This document shows, one piece after another, positions 36,690 to 47,300 of a stretch of DNA of 64,000 nt. Origin of the DNA: Sialis fuliginosa. Lineage: Eukaryota > Arthropoda > Insecta > Megaloptera > Sialidae. Each line of letters starts with the position of its first letter. Position 1 is the stretch's first letter. The notes beneath the pieces are model-generated. The model was not told the origin of the DNA, searched no databases, and saw nothing but the letters and a program-made list of their open reading frames with translations. The translations under genes were made by a program, and so were the position numbers. The stretch spans positions 12,896,001 through 12,960,000 of the forward strand of contig OY540821.1 of assembly GCA_961205875.1 (NCBI GenBank), read 5' to 3'.

Positions 36690-36910
36690 GATTTTAACTA
36701 CGAGTAATTATAACATCTTATTGTAACCATAGCAACGACCTGCATAGTTAATTAATTGCTATTCGAAATTATTCAATGTTTATATTAACTCTTAACGTCT
36801 ATGTTTCATGTAAATAGTTATAACATGATTATAACAACATGGTTGCCATAGCAACCACTTGATAAATTTGATTGCTGCTATTTTAAACGTATCTAATGTT
36901 TATGTATTAA
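36690..36910 (+). repeat. Duplicated ~110-bp unit carrying X-box-like palindromes
   Basis: Two successive units share TATAACAT, a CCATAGCAAC core (GTAACCATAGCAAC at 36723, GTTGCCATAGCAAC at 36842), ATTGCT and CTAATGTTTAT or CAATGTTTATATTAA. A third unit lies at 42545-42660. The core fits the RFX-factor X-box consensus (GTNRCC-spacer-RGYAAC), though in a repeat this may be fortuitous. Confidence 0.55.
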
Positions 36911-37086
36911 TTTGCTATTTTGAATTATTTCCTTGAAAATATACATTATGTATAAATTAAACTTAATTAATTTTCGTGAAAAATAATGTGTTTTCAAGCG
37001 TAACTCCTAAAACTAAAATCCACCCATAAAATAACCATTAAAGGATTTAAAAAATAATTTTAAAAACTTTTTTGTTCTTTTATATT

Positions 37087-38048
37087 TTTTACTTTCTTAT
37101 ACCATGTATATGAAATATACATTAGTATAAGTAAGTATAGTGAAGCCGATTTTTTTCGAACCTCGGATTTTGACGGAATTATCTATTTTGACCTTCCCTG
37201 AATCCATTCTGACTATTTTCGCCATGATGTCTGTGTGTCCGTCTGTCTGTCTGTCTGTAAGCGCTGTAACTCAAATACGACAAATCGTAGAAGGCTGATA
37301 TTTTATATTTAAGATTAATTTTTGGCTGGGAAGAAAACGTCCTATTTTTGAAAACGATCTTTCAACCGGATACGGATGTTTACCTACGTCGATTTTTTAA
37401 TTTTTCGAATTACTCTGAAACAGTGCAAAATAGAGAAAAATGGTCAAGTTAAAAATGTAGGTAATATCTATATCTATAATTTATGTTCTATTCATTTTTT
37501 TGTAAAAACGAATTTTTGAAAAAAACAATTATTATAATTCAAATGGTTCATAACAGAGGAGAAATATCTGCCATGAGTGTCATGGGACTTTCTTATACGT
37601 ATTACAGAGATTGAACAGTGTGTGTATTTGCCGTAGGTAACATGGGACTTTCTTATACGTAATACTGAGAGAGAACTGTGTAGGTGAATCTAAATAATTA
37701 CATAAAAAAATTCTTTCTGGCTAAATCATAAATGTTGGAAAAAAATGTATGGGGAATAAATTATAGATAATAATATACTCGACATTTTTTATCTAAAACA
37801 TTTTTTTCTTATTTCAAAAATAATTCAAAAATCCAAAAATTTACAAGAGTAAACATCCGTTTTCAGTTATTACGTTAAAAAAAATCACTTGTTATATAAT
37901 GGAGAGAATAATATTACCTATATTATTCATTTTGTTTTATTTTGTTAGAAATGTTTTAATAAACAAAGAATCGCGTATACAATTCACTATTAGGTTAGGT
38001 TAGGTTAGGTATAAGAAAGTCCCGTGGTTCCCAAGGCAGATATTTTAG
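37087..38048 (+). mobile_element. CTTATACC element, copy A (left flank of satellite)
   Basis: Begins TTTTTACTTTCTTATACC at 37087 and ends GGTATAAGAAAGTCCC then GGCAGATATTT at 38048. CTTTCTTATACC (37092-37103) and GGTATAAGAAAG (38008-38019) are exact inverted repeats. Inside are GTCTGTC runs (37228-37258), an inverse copy of the right terminus (about 37562-37604), and a 4-unit TTAGG run at 37990-38010. It is direct and highly similar to copy B at 41.62 kb, but has about 180 bp more. It has no transposase frame, so it is non-autonomous; the superfamily is unknown. Confidence 0.75.
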
Positions 38049-41000
38049 TTTTAACTTGTTTTTAAAAAGGGAAGGAGCACGCGAAGGTCTTTAAGTGCAT
38101 GATGCTCTTAAAGATAATAGTGTAAGCTACATTTTAAAAAAAAACTGGAGTCTCCTCGATCGCTCCAAGCTGAGATATTAACTATTCAATTTACTTCTTT
38201 GTTAGCGTATGAGTTTTAATTTGTTTTTTTAGTTTTAACTTGTTTTTAAAAAGGGAAGGAGCACGCGAAGGTCTTTAAGTGCGTGATGCTCTTAAAGATA
38301 ATAGTGTAAGCTACATTTAAAAAAAAAACTGGAGTCTCTTCGATCGCTCCAAGCTGAGATATTAACTATTCAATTTACTTCTTTGTTAGCGTATGAGTTT
38401 TAATTTGTTTTTTTTAGTTTTAACTTGTTTTTAAAAAGGGAAGGAGCACGCGAAGGTCTTTAAGTGCGTGATGCTCTTAAAGATAATAGTGTAAGCTACA
38501 TTTTTAAAAAAAACTGGAGTCTCTTCGATCGCTCCAAGCTGAGATATTAACTATTCAATTTACTTCTTTGTTAGCGTATGAGTTTTAATTTGTTTTTTTA
38601 GTTTTAACTTGTTTTTAAAAAGGGAAGGAGCACGCGAAGGTCTTTAAGTGCGTGATGCTCTTAAAGATAATAGTGTAAGCTACATTTTAAAAAAAAACTG
38701 GAGTCTCTTCGATCGCTCCAAGCTGAGATATTAACTTTTCAATTTACTTCTTTGTTAGCGTATGAGTTTTAATTTGTTTTTTTAGTTTTAACTTGTTTTT
38801 AAAAAGGGAAGGAGCACGCGAAGGTCTTTAAATGCGTGATGCTCTTAAAGATAATAGTGTAAGCTACATTTAAAAAAAAAAATGGAGTCTCTTCGATCGC
38901 TCCAAGCTGAGATATTAACTATTCAATTTACTTCTTTGTTAGCGTATGAGTTTTAATTTGTTTTTTTAGTTTTAACTTGTTTTTAAAAAGGGAAGGAGCA
39001 CGCGAAGGTCTTTAAGTGCGTGATGCTCTTAAAGATAATAGTGTAAGCTACATTTAAAAAAAAAACTGGAGTCTCTTCGATCGCTCCAAGCTGAGATATT
39101 AACTTTTCAATTTACTTCTTTGTTAGCGTATGAGTTTTAATTTGTTTTTTTAGTTTTAACTTGTTTTTAAAAAGGGAAGGAGCACGCGAAGGTCTTTAAA
39201 TGCGTGATGCTCTTAAAGATAATAGTGTAAGCTACATTTTAAAAAAAAAATGGAGTCTCTTCGATCGCTCCAAGCTGAGATATTAACTATTCAATTTACT
39301 TCTTTGTTAGCGTATGAGTTTTAATTTGTTTTTTTAGTTTTAACTTGTTTTTAAAAAGGGAAGGAGCACGCGAAGGTTTTTAAGTGCGTGATGCTCTTAA
39401 AGATAATAGTGTAAGCTACATTTTAAAAAAAAACTGGAGTCTCCTCGATCGCTCCAAGCTGAGATATTAACTATTCAATTTACTTCTTTGTTAGCGTATG
39501 AGTTTTAATTTGTTTTTTTTAGTTTTAACTTGTTTTTAAAAAGGGAAGGAGCACGCGAAGGTCTTTAAGTGCGTGATGCTCTTAAAGATAATAGTGTAAG
39601 CTACATTTTAAAAAAAAACTGGAGTCTCCTCGATCGCTCCAAGCTGAGATATTAACTATTCAATTTACTTCTTTGTTAGCGTATGAGTTTTAATTTGTTT
39701 TTTTAGTTTTAACTTGTTTTTAAAAAGGGAAGGAGCACGCGAAGGTCTTTAAGTGCGTGATGCTCTTAAAGATAATAGTGTAAGCTACATTTAAAAAAAA
39801 ACTGGAGTCTCCTCGATCGCTCCAAGCTGAGATATTAACTATTCAATTTACTTCTTTGTTAGCGTATGAGTTTTAATTTGTTTTTTTAGTTTTAACTTGT
39901 TTTTAAAAAGGGAAGGAGCACGCGAAGGTCTTTAAGTGCGTGATGCTCTTAAAGATAATAGTGTAAGCTACATTTTAAAAAAAACTGGAGTCTCTTCGAT
40001 CGCTCCAAGCTGAGATATTAACTATTCAATTTACTTCTTTGTTAGCGTATGAGTTTTAATTTGTTTTTTTAGTTTTAACTTGTTTTTAAAAAGGGAAGGA
40101 GCACGCGAAGGTTTTTAAGTGCGTGATGCTCTTAAAGATAATAGTGTAAGCTACATTTTAAAAAAAAACTGGAGTCTCCTCGATCGCTCCAAGCTGAGAT
40201 ATTAACTATTCAATTTACTTCTTTGTTAGCGTATGAGTTTTAATTTGTTTTTTTTAGTTTTAACTTGTTTTTAAAAAGGGAAGGAGCACGCGAAGGTCTT
40301 TAAGTGCGTGATGCTCTTAAAGATAATAGTGTAAGCTACATTTTAAAAAAAAACTGGAGTCTCCTCGATCGCTCCAAGCTGAGATATTAACTATTCAATT
40401 TACTTCTTTGTTAGCGTATGAGTTTTAATTTGTTTTTTTAGTTTTAACTTGTTTTTAAAAAGGGAAGGAGCACGCGAAGGTCTTTAAGTGCGTGATGCTC
40501 TTAAAGATAATAGTGTAAGCTACATTTAAAAAAAAACTGGAGTCTCCTCGATCGCTCCAAGCTGAGATATTAACTATTCAATTTACTTCTTTGTTAGCGT
40601 ATGAGTTTTAATTTGTTTTTTTAGTTTTAACTTGTTTTTAAAAAGGGAAGGAGCACGCGAAGGTCTTTAAGTGCGTGATGCTCTTAAAGATAATAGTGTA
40701 AGCTACATTTTAAAAAAAACTGGAGTCTCCTCGATCGCGCCAAGCTGAGATATTAACTATTCAATTTACTTCTTTGTTAGCGTATGAGTTTTAATTTGTT
40801 TTTTTAGTTTTAACTTGTTTTTAAAAAGGGAAGGAGCACGCGAAGGTCTTTAAGTGCGTGATGCTCTTAAAGATTATAGTGTAAGCTACATTTTAAAAAA
40901 AATCTGGAGTCTCCTCGATCGCTCCAAGCTGAGATATTAACTATTCAATTTACTTCTTTGTTAGCGTATGAGTTTTAATTTGTTTTTTTAGTTTTAATTT

Positions 41001-41075
41001 GGGAAAAAAAGGAAGGAGGTCTTTGGGTGTGTGATACTCTTAAAGATAATAGTTTAAGCTACATTTAAAAAAAAT
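38049..41075 (+). repeat. Satellite array: about 16 tandem copies of a 184-bp monomer
   Basis: The landmark AAAAAGGGAAGGAGCACGCG recurs with its GGG at 38069, 38253, 38438, 38622, 38806, 38990, 39174, 39358, 39543, 39727, 39910, 40093, 40278, 40462, 40645 and 40828. A degenerate last unit runs to about 41075. Monomers are 183-185 bp and nearly identical. Each contains CTTTAAG-11 nt-CTTAAAG (able to form a hairpin) and CTCGATCGCTCC. No frame crosses it. The array abuts copy A directly. Shared variants and the exact spacing series 185-184-183-183, seen twice, reveal a four-monomer higher-order unit. Confidence 0.97.
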
Positions 41076-41622
41076 TGAGTGAGTTTGAAAATTGTAATTG
41101 ATATTAAAAATTAAGTTCATTGTTTTATTTAAATAATTCGATATCCAGATCAAAGTCGTTGTGAAGACGGAAGTGCGACTAGGCCACGGGGTTTTGCTAA
41201 GGTCTTTATTCTGGTGTAATTAACACGCTCACGTCTCGACTGATTTATGATCATTTTGGGCGTATACAAAAACTATGAAAAAATTAATTATTATCAAAGA
41301 CTAAAATTTGTATTATATTTTAGGTGATATTCTTTTGATTTAAAAGTAAGGGTTTGGTTAGGTTAGTTAATACATTTATGGGGGCGCAACGGCCAGGAGG
41401 ATGGTAAAAAGTGGTTAAAAAAGTATTCATAAATCCCTGAAAGACACAAAAGTTATTTCTATAAGGCAGCAAAATCAAACATGTCAATGATTTTTTATTT
41501 TTTATCGGGGGCGCAGCGACCTCTAGCCACAATATTGACAAAAAACGAGATTTAGCTGACAAGGGGAGAAACAGTATGATAATAAAGGAATAGATTAAAA
41601 TAATTTTAAGTTTTGTTGCACT
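41076..41622. other. Spacer between satellite array and copy B
   Basis: About 550 bp of mostly unique sequence. It contains GGGGGCGCAACGGCCAGG (41380) and a similar GGGGGCGCAGCGACCTC (41507), plus a TTAGGTTAG word (41357). An open minus-strand stretch over 41320-41658 has no recognisable domain and is not called. Confidence 0.4.
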
Positions 41623-42402
41623 TTTTACTTTCTTATACCATGTATATGAAATATACATTAGTATAAGTAAGTATAGTGAAGCCGATTTTTTTCGAACTCC
41701 GGATTTTGACGGAATTATCTATTTTGACCTTCCCTAAATCCATTCTGACTATTTTCGCCATGATGTCCGTGTGTCCGTCTGTCTGTCTGTCTGTCTGTCT
41801 GTAAGCGCTGTAACTCAAATACGACAAATCGTAGAAGGCTGATATTTTATATTTAAGATTAATTTTTGGCTGGGAAGAAAACGTCTTATTTTTGAAAACG
41901 ATCTTTCAACCGGATACGGATGTTTACCTACGTCGATTTTTTAATTTTTCGAATTGCTCTGAAACAGTGCGAAATAGAGAAAAATTGTCAAGTTGAAAAA
42001 TGTAGGTAATATCTATATCTATAATTTATGTTCTATTCATTTTTTCGTAAAAACGAATTTTTGAAAAAAAAAATTTATTATAAGTCAAATGGTTCATAAC
42101 AGAGATAAAAATATATGGGGAATAAATTATAGATAATAACATACTCGACATTTTTTATCTAAAACATTTTTTTCTTATTTAAAAAATAATTCATAAATCC
42201 AAAAATTTACAAGAGTAAACATCCGTTTTCAGTGATTACGTTAAAAAAAATCACTTCTTATATAAATATAAAATTATTCATTTTGTTCTTTCTTGTTAGT
42301 TTGTTAGAAATGTTTTAATAAACAAAGAATCACGTATACAATTCACTGTTAGGTTAGGTTAGGTATAAGAAAGTCCCGTGGTTCCCAAGGCAGATATTTT
42401 TA
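41623..42402 (+). mobile_element. CTTATACC element, copy B (right flank of satellite)
   Basis: Same ends and orientation as copy A: CTTTCTTATACC at 41628-41639, GGTATAAGAAAG at 42362-42373, and the shared tail to GGCAGATATTT. It lacks the ~180-bp internal segment of copy A that carries the inverse terminus, and has three TTAGG units instead of four. High similarity along the rest suggests recent transposition or a segmental duplication with the satellite between. Confidence 0.75.
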
Positions 42403-42544
42403 TAATAGTTACTAAAATATACGCGATGTTAAGCCAAAAACACAAAAATTACTTTTTCGGTTTCAAAGCTCTTGGTAAAACCAGACCGTTTGCTCTAACC
42501 TTTACATTATGTGGTTTCGTGTAAGATGTTGATGATGATTGCAA

Positions 42545-42690
42545 TAATAAAAACACTATAACATCTTGGTTACCATAGCAACGATCTGACACACACGGTC
42601 ACTTTGTTTTAAATTATCCAATGTTTATATTAACCCTTACGTTATTATTTATGAACATTTATGTGCGGCTTCGCGTAAATTGTTTGCTAA
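42545..42690 (+). repeat. Third copy of the X-box-bearing unit
   Basis: Contains CTATAACATC, GTTACCATAGCAACGATCTG (42572) and AATGTTTATATTAACCCTTA, matching 36.69-36.90 kb. It is followed by GCGGCTTCGCGTAAATTG, a phrase like the start of the LINE-derived element at 35.26 kb, so all of these are probably parts of one element family. Confidence 0.5.
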
Positions 42691-42892
42691 ACGCGTTTAC
42701 CAGCCAGCCGCCGCTCAGGTTTAATGAAATGTAAACATTGTGTGAACGTAGAGACCACGGTCTAATGACAGATTGGAAACATAAATCCGTAGCGTGTTCA
42801 TAACCTAGGTGCGGTCTAGCTATACACGTGCTTAATGAATTCGTCTTATAATAGACGAATGGATACGTAAATAGTTGTACCTGGCTGTTATA

Positions 42893-43526
42893 CAGTGTGT
42901 CCCAAAAGTCTACGAACGATTGAATATTTCAAGATGAGATAAAAAATATTTTTTGAAAAAAATTGACGATCTATTCTATACACTATCAAAGAAATATGAT
43001 AAAATTTCTTTGATCAAAAAAATATGACAGTGTAATAAGTCAACTTTTATAATATTTACCTTCATAATATTTATATGATCATAGTTAATGACAGTCTCTT
43101 ATATTTGATCAAAGTTTTTTGACAGATGAATCAAAATGGCGACTACCAAGTTATCAGTGACAGTTACAGTTATATAGTTATTAATATATGAATACCAACA
43201 AAATCCAGTATTATATGATAATCTTCTTATTGATTATAAAAACCACAATACACGGTTGTAAATTCAAACCTCGATCGCGTCAATTGACGAACATCCACGC
43301 ATTGATTATCAAAATGCACCAAAAAAGAAGAAAATATCCCTAGATAATATTGAGAAAATATTATCAAATATTTTATGTAGTGTAATAAAACAAAATCTCG
43401 TATTTTATCAAAGAAATATGATCAAATCTTTGTCAAAGATCTTTGACATATTTATTTGATAGTGCAATAGCCGCCTTAGACATTATAATGAATAATTCAA
43501 CCGTTCGCAGACTTTTGGGACACACG
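42893..43526. mobile_element. mariner-like MITE interrupted by another MITE
   Basis: The left end CAGTGTGTCCCAAAAGTCTA and the right end, inverse, CGTGTGTCCCAAAAGTCTGC continue as ~31-bp inverted repeats (through CGAACG(A/G)TTGAAT). TA dinucleotides flank both ends (42891-42892 and 43527-43528), as expected of the Tc1/mariner superfamily. Only about 120 bp are its own; the interior is taken by the insert at 42965-43475. Confidence 0.75.
42965..43475. mobile_element. Harbinger-like MITE (family M), copy 1, nested
   Basis: Strongly similar to 60132-60626 along its whole length. It ends TTTGATAGTGCAATAGCCGCC and is followed by TTA; the left end (CACTATCAAAGAAATATGAT) is slightly altered. The terminal GGC...GCC and 3-bp TTA flank suggest PIF/Harbinger. 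The interior has further palindromes such as TTTGATCAAA. Confidence 0.7.
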
Positions 43527-43890
43527 TAGAATTTAATTTTTAATTTTAATTTTAAAACACATTTTTTTAAGGCGCTATTCTACTTCTTTAGGTCAATAAA
43601 ATTCACTTTTTCATTTTTAAAACAGATAAAGAACTTTTTCGAAGACTGTATTTTGAGAAGTTGAATCCGAATTTGAAGTGAAAAATTATTTTACATATTT
43701 ATCAAAAATTTTCAGATAGTCTGTTAAGTATTTAGTAGCTACTTATATTTAAAATATTAGTTAGTAATAGTAAAGTACTAAAACATTAATTAATAACTAC
43801 TAATCAGATAAGTAGGATTATAACCCACCAAAAGTTTCTATTTAAATAGTAATAATAATTGTTACTATTTAGCAAGGAAAGTTTCATTAA

Positions 43891-44385
43891 CAAGGGGAAC
43901 CCTTGAACTTGTTCTTTCCGATTTTCTTCATATTGAAATATGTTGTAGAGGGGGGTTTCCTAATAACACCTATACCCGGTTTTGGGCGTAGACGGGTAAT
44001 AGTTTAGAAGATATGATCCAAATAGTTTTTAATGCTGCATATATACTATGCTTATGTCTACAGTTTTAACAAACATTTTGAAAAATAAACATTGAAAATA
44101 ATTTCATAAGATATTTTACAGAAGGTCTATATATTTAAATAATGTTACTGTGTGCAATTAACACGCGTAGGTCTATTATCATTACCGCTAGGCCAACAGA
44201 CGCTTATGTCTACAGTTTTACCAAATAGGTATATATACAGCATTAAAAAATATTTTGGATCATATCTTCTAAACTATTACCCGTCTACGCCCAAAACTGG
44301 GTATAGGTGTTATCAGGGAACCCCTCTCTATAACATATTTCAATATGAAGAAAATCGGAAAGAACAAGTTCAAGGGTTCCCCTTG
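43891..44385. mobile_element. Fold-back element with ~170-bp inverted arms
   Basis: The left arm (CAAGGGGAACCCTTGAACTT, 43891 to ~44060) is almost the exact reverse complement of the right arm (~44205 to 44385, ending AAGGGTTCCCCTTG). TAA flanks both ends, a possible 3-bp target duplication. The arms match better than 90 percent by eye. It has no transposase, so it is probably a MITE. Short ORFs inside are arm artefacts. Confidence 0.8.
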
Positions 44386-47300
44386 TAAGACTAAATTCAT
44401 TAGCAGAACGCCAACATAAAGACTAGCTATAGAGAAATGCGTAGAAATTCCCCAATAATAACTTTGAATATCTAACAAATAGCGAGTTATAATGAGTTGT
44501 CATGTTTTTGAAATCTAATAAAATAATATGAAGTTATAAATGTACATTTGGCTGTGTATTAAATTAAATTAACATTATATATCAGTCAAATTTTAATTCA
44601 AGGATCTACAAATCGCGGAGAAACTGTACTCGGTCGCCTTAGAATGAAATATGTTATTTTTAATGACTACATACATTTCAGATATAAGAATAACATAAAA
44701 ATTATATAACAATTATATAGGTATTTAATTTTGACAGTTGTTTCAGTGGTAACCATATCGTGTGAATTCAATGTTTTTAGTAAAGAGAGTTATGATCTGT
44801 TAGTTCACGCCGTCAGCCAATCAGAGCTCGTTTGACAAAGAGGTTGCCTTAATTATTTTGTGGGACAGGTTTATCTCTTCAATAATATTCTATCTCTATG
44901 GGTTTATTAGACTCGAGAATTACTTAACCGATTTCAATACGGTTTTCACCAATAGTTAGACACTTTTTTTGTGCATGTTCGTGGCTATTAAAATATAGTT
45001 AATCAAACTTCCAGTCCTTTTAAAAGCAACAACAGTGAAACTTTTCACAAACTGAGCAACTATCGTTTTTTTAAAATGAAAAAGGTCACTTTTACACATA
45101 AAAAAGTTTAAAAAGTATTATAAACAAATAAAAGTAATACCAACACACTTTTATTTCGTTATCTTCACAAAAGAAAACCCCCTAAATTCATGGAAGACAT
45201 TCTTGTGAGCAATATAAACGAGTGAAAATAAAATATATCGATATTTTTGACATCAAAAACCTCAATGCCTTGCGATTGATAGAAGAAAATATAAACCTAA
45301 AAGAACAATAGACGATGGAATGTAACAATACGCGTGTAGAATTCCGTTTTATTCCATTTTCGTTTATGTATTTTCAAGTATGATAAAAGATAATTTAATT
45401 TTCTTCTCTGTGTTGTATTAGCGAATGCCACACACGTGCTACAGAGAGCAACGATATTCAAAATGTGAAAATAAACACTGCAGTGATACGTGAGGGGCTT
45501 AACTTACAAAAAAATGTTTACATTTTTTTAAACAATAATTTAATTTTTAGTTTCTTGAGAAATAATTCTCGAGAAAATGTAAATTTTGTATCATCATTTC
45601 GAAAATTTGTATATTTTTTAATTATAGGACCCCGCACAAATTCATTGTAAATTAAAGCAGTATTGCGGTGTGACGATTTCAATTTTTTTTTAAATACATA
45701 TTTTGAAAATAAAATATATACTGTATAAATTGTATACCGAAATTCAAAGTATTTATGAGGTTGTAGCACAAAGAAAAGATTATTAGTTAAACGCGTTTTT
45801 CCCGAAAATACTTTTTATCGGATGGTGGGAAGCAGAAACGAAATTCTAATCAACCGATCGAGCTATAATTTTAACACGTTATTATAAACACAAATAGTTA
45901 TCGTATTGCCTTTAAATTATTATTTTTATTAATAATTTCTTATGTTTTTTCTCGATTTTCCACGAAATAATACGATCTTCGCAAACTTTTTTTTATAAGT
46001 CCGCCATTTTTTTTTATTAATATAAATGTCTGATTCAGAGGTATGAGCAAAAATCGATTATCAGGTGAAATATTCATGAAAACCTATCATAAAACCTTTA
46101 GTAAAACATTCTAAAATGAGACAGGAAAAAAGAAACAAGAATCTGATTTACTTTTTTGTAATTATCTCGATAATGATCTATTTAAAAAAGAAAAAACTGG
46201 ATTTTGTTATAAAACTTCTGAAAAATTTTAGTTTAATAAAGTTTTTTCTTTATTATTTTTTTGCTCGTTACCGCGTTGATTGCAAAAAAACATACTTTCA
46301 TTATAATTATCCTAAAAATTATTACTTACTTCTCATCTGTATGTTAATGCAAAAATTGTGGTCACCGCATGACACTTTTATATTATACAAATATAATATG
46401 CAAAATTTAATATTTAATTTTTAAAACGGGCCATTCAAAATAAAAATATTTTTACCATTTTTATGGTAAACGAACGTTAAATAAATGACAAGAGTAAACA
46501 TAGGTTTTCAATTTAATTATGTTCTTCAAAAATTGTAATTTACCTACTTAAATTTTCTGTAAGATTTGCCGTTTTGGGTGTAGAGCATTCACAGACGGAC
46601 ACACCTACAGACGTCATCAATAAAATTCGATTCAGAGACTATAATTGTGTAATTCTGTTAAAATCAATTTTTTCATGATTAAATTATAAACTATGAATTT
46701 TTTATTAAAAAAATACTGAGTTATAAAAAAACTTTATATAGTACAACCAAAAATTATATATAGATCATTATATGAAATAACTTAATAGTTTAGCATTCTT
46801 ACTCTATAATAGTTTAGTCGCTGAATATACATATAAATGAACAAGAATCTGGCTTTAGACTGAATGTAGCGACGAGTTTGTGGTAGAATCAATATATTTA
46901 ATTAAAATGTCTATTGTCACCGTGTGCTTTGAATATTGTGGAATTAACCTGGTGGTAGGCACGCTAACTATATAATAGAACACCAAAAGTTTATATTGAG
47001 TACTTACTATTAAATAAAACACTTGACAGCAATCTTGCTATTTAAAACTTACTATTTTAAACTTACAAAATGAGTAAATTCGTTATTATTTAAACGCTGC
47101 ACGCAAACGGCTAATATTACGACAAATATTTATAGTTGAATTTGTCGAGAGTAAAATCATATGTATGTATATAAAAGAGATATTGTGGTTTTACTCTGCG
47201 GTTAATAGTTTATGAAATTTTTAGCATAAAAAAGAATATTAAAAAATATATATATTTTTAGTATCTATAGTTCCTGTATTTTAAATTGTAAAGCATATTT

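Noticed and set aside
37990-38010. Interstitial telomere
   Set aside because: The TTAGG run is short and recurs at the same place in the second element copy, so it is element sequence.
38049-41075. CRISPR-like array
   Set aside because: Whole 184-bp monomers are repeated with no unique spacers; this is a eukaryotic tandem satellite.
37087-42402. Direct terminal repeats as an LTR-type element
   Set aside because: The repeats have internal inverted ends, differ in length, are dispersed elsewhere as single copies, and enclose only a satellite.
46116-46424. 102-codon ORF
   Set aside because: Composed of Lys, Phe, Tyr, Ile and Leu from AT-rich codons, with no domain, splice sites or conserved neighbour.
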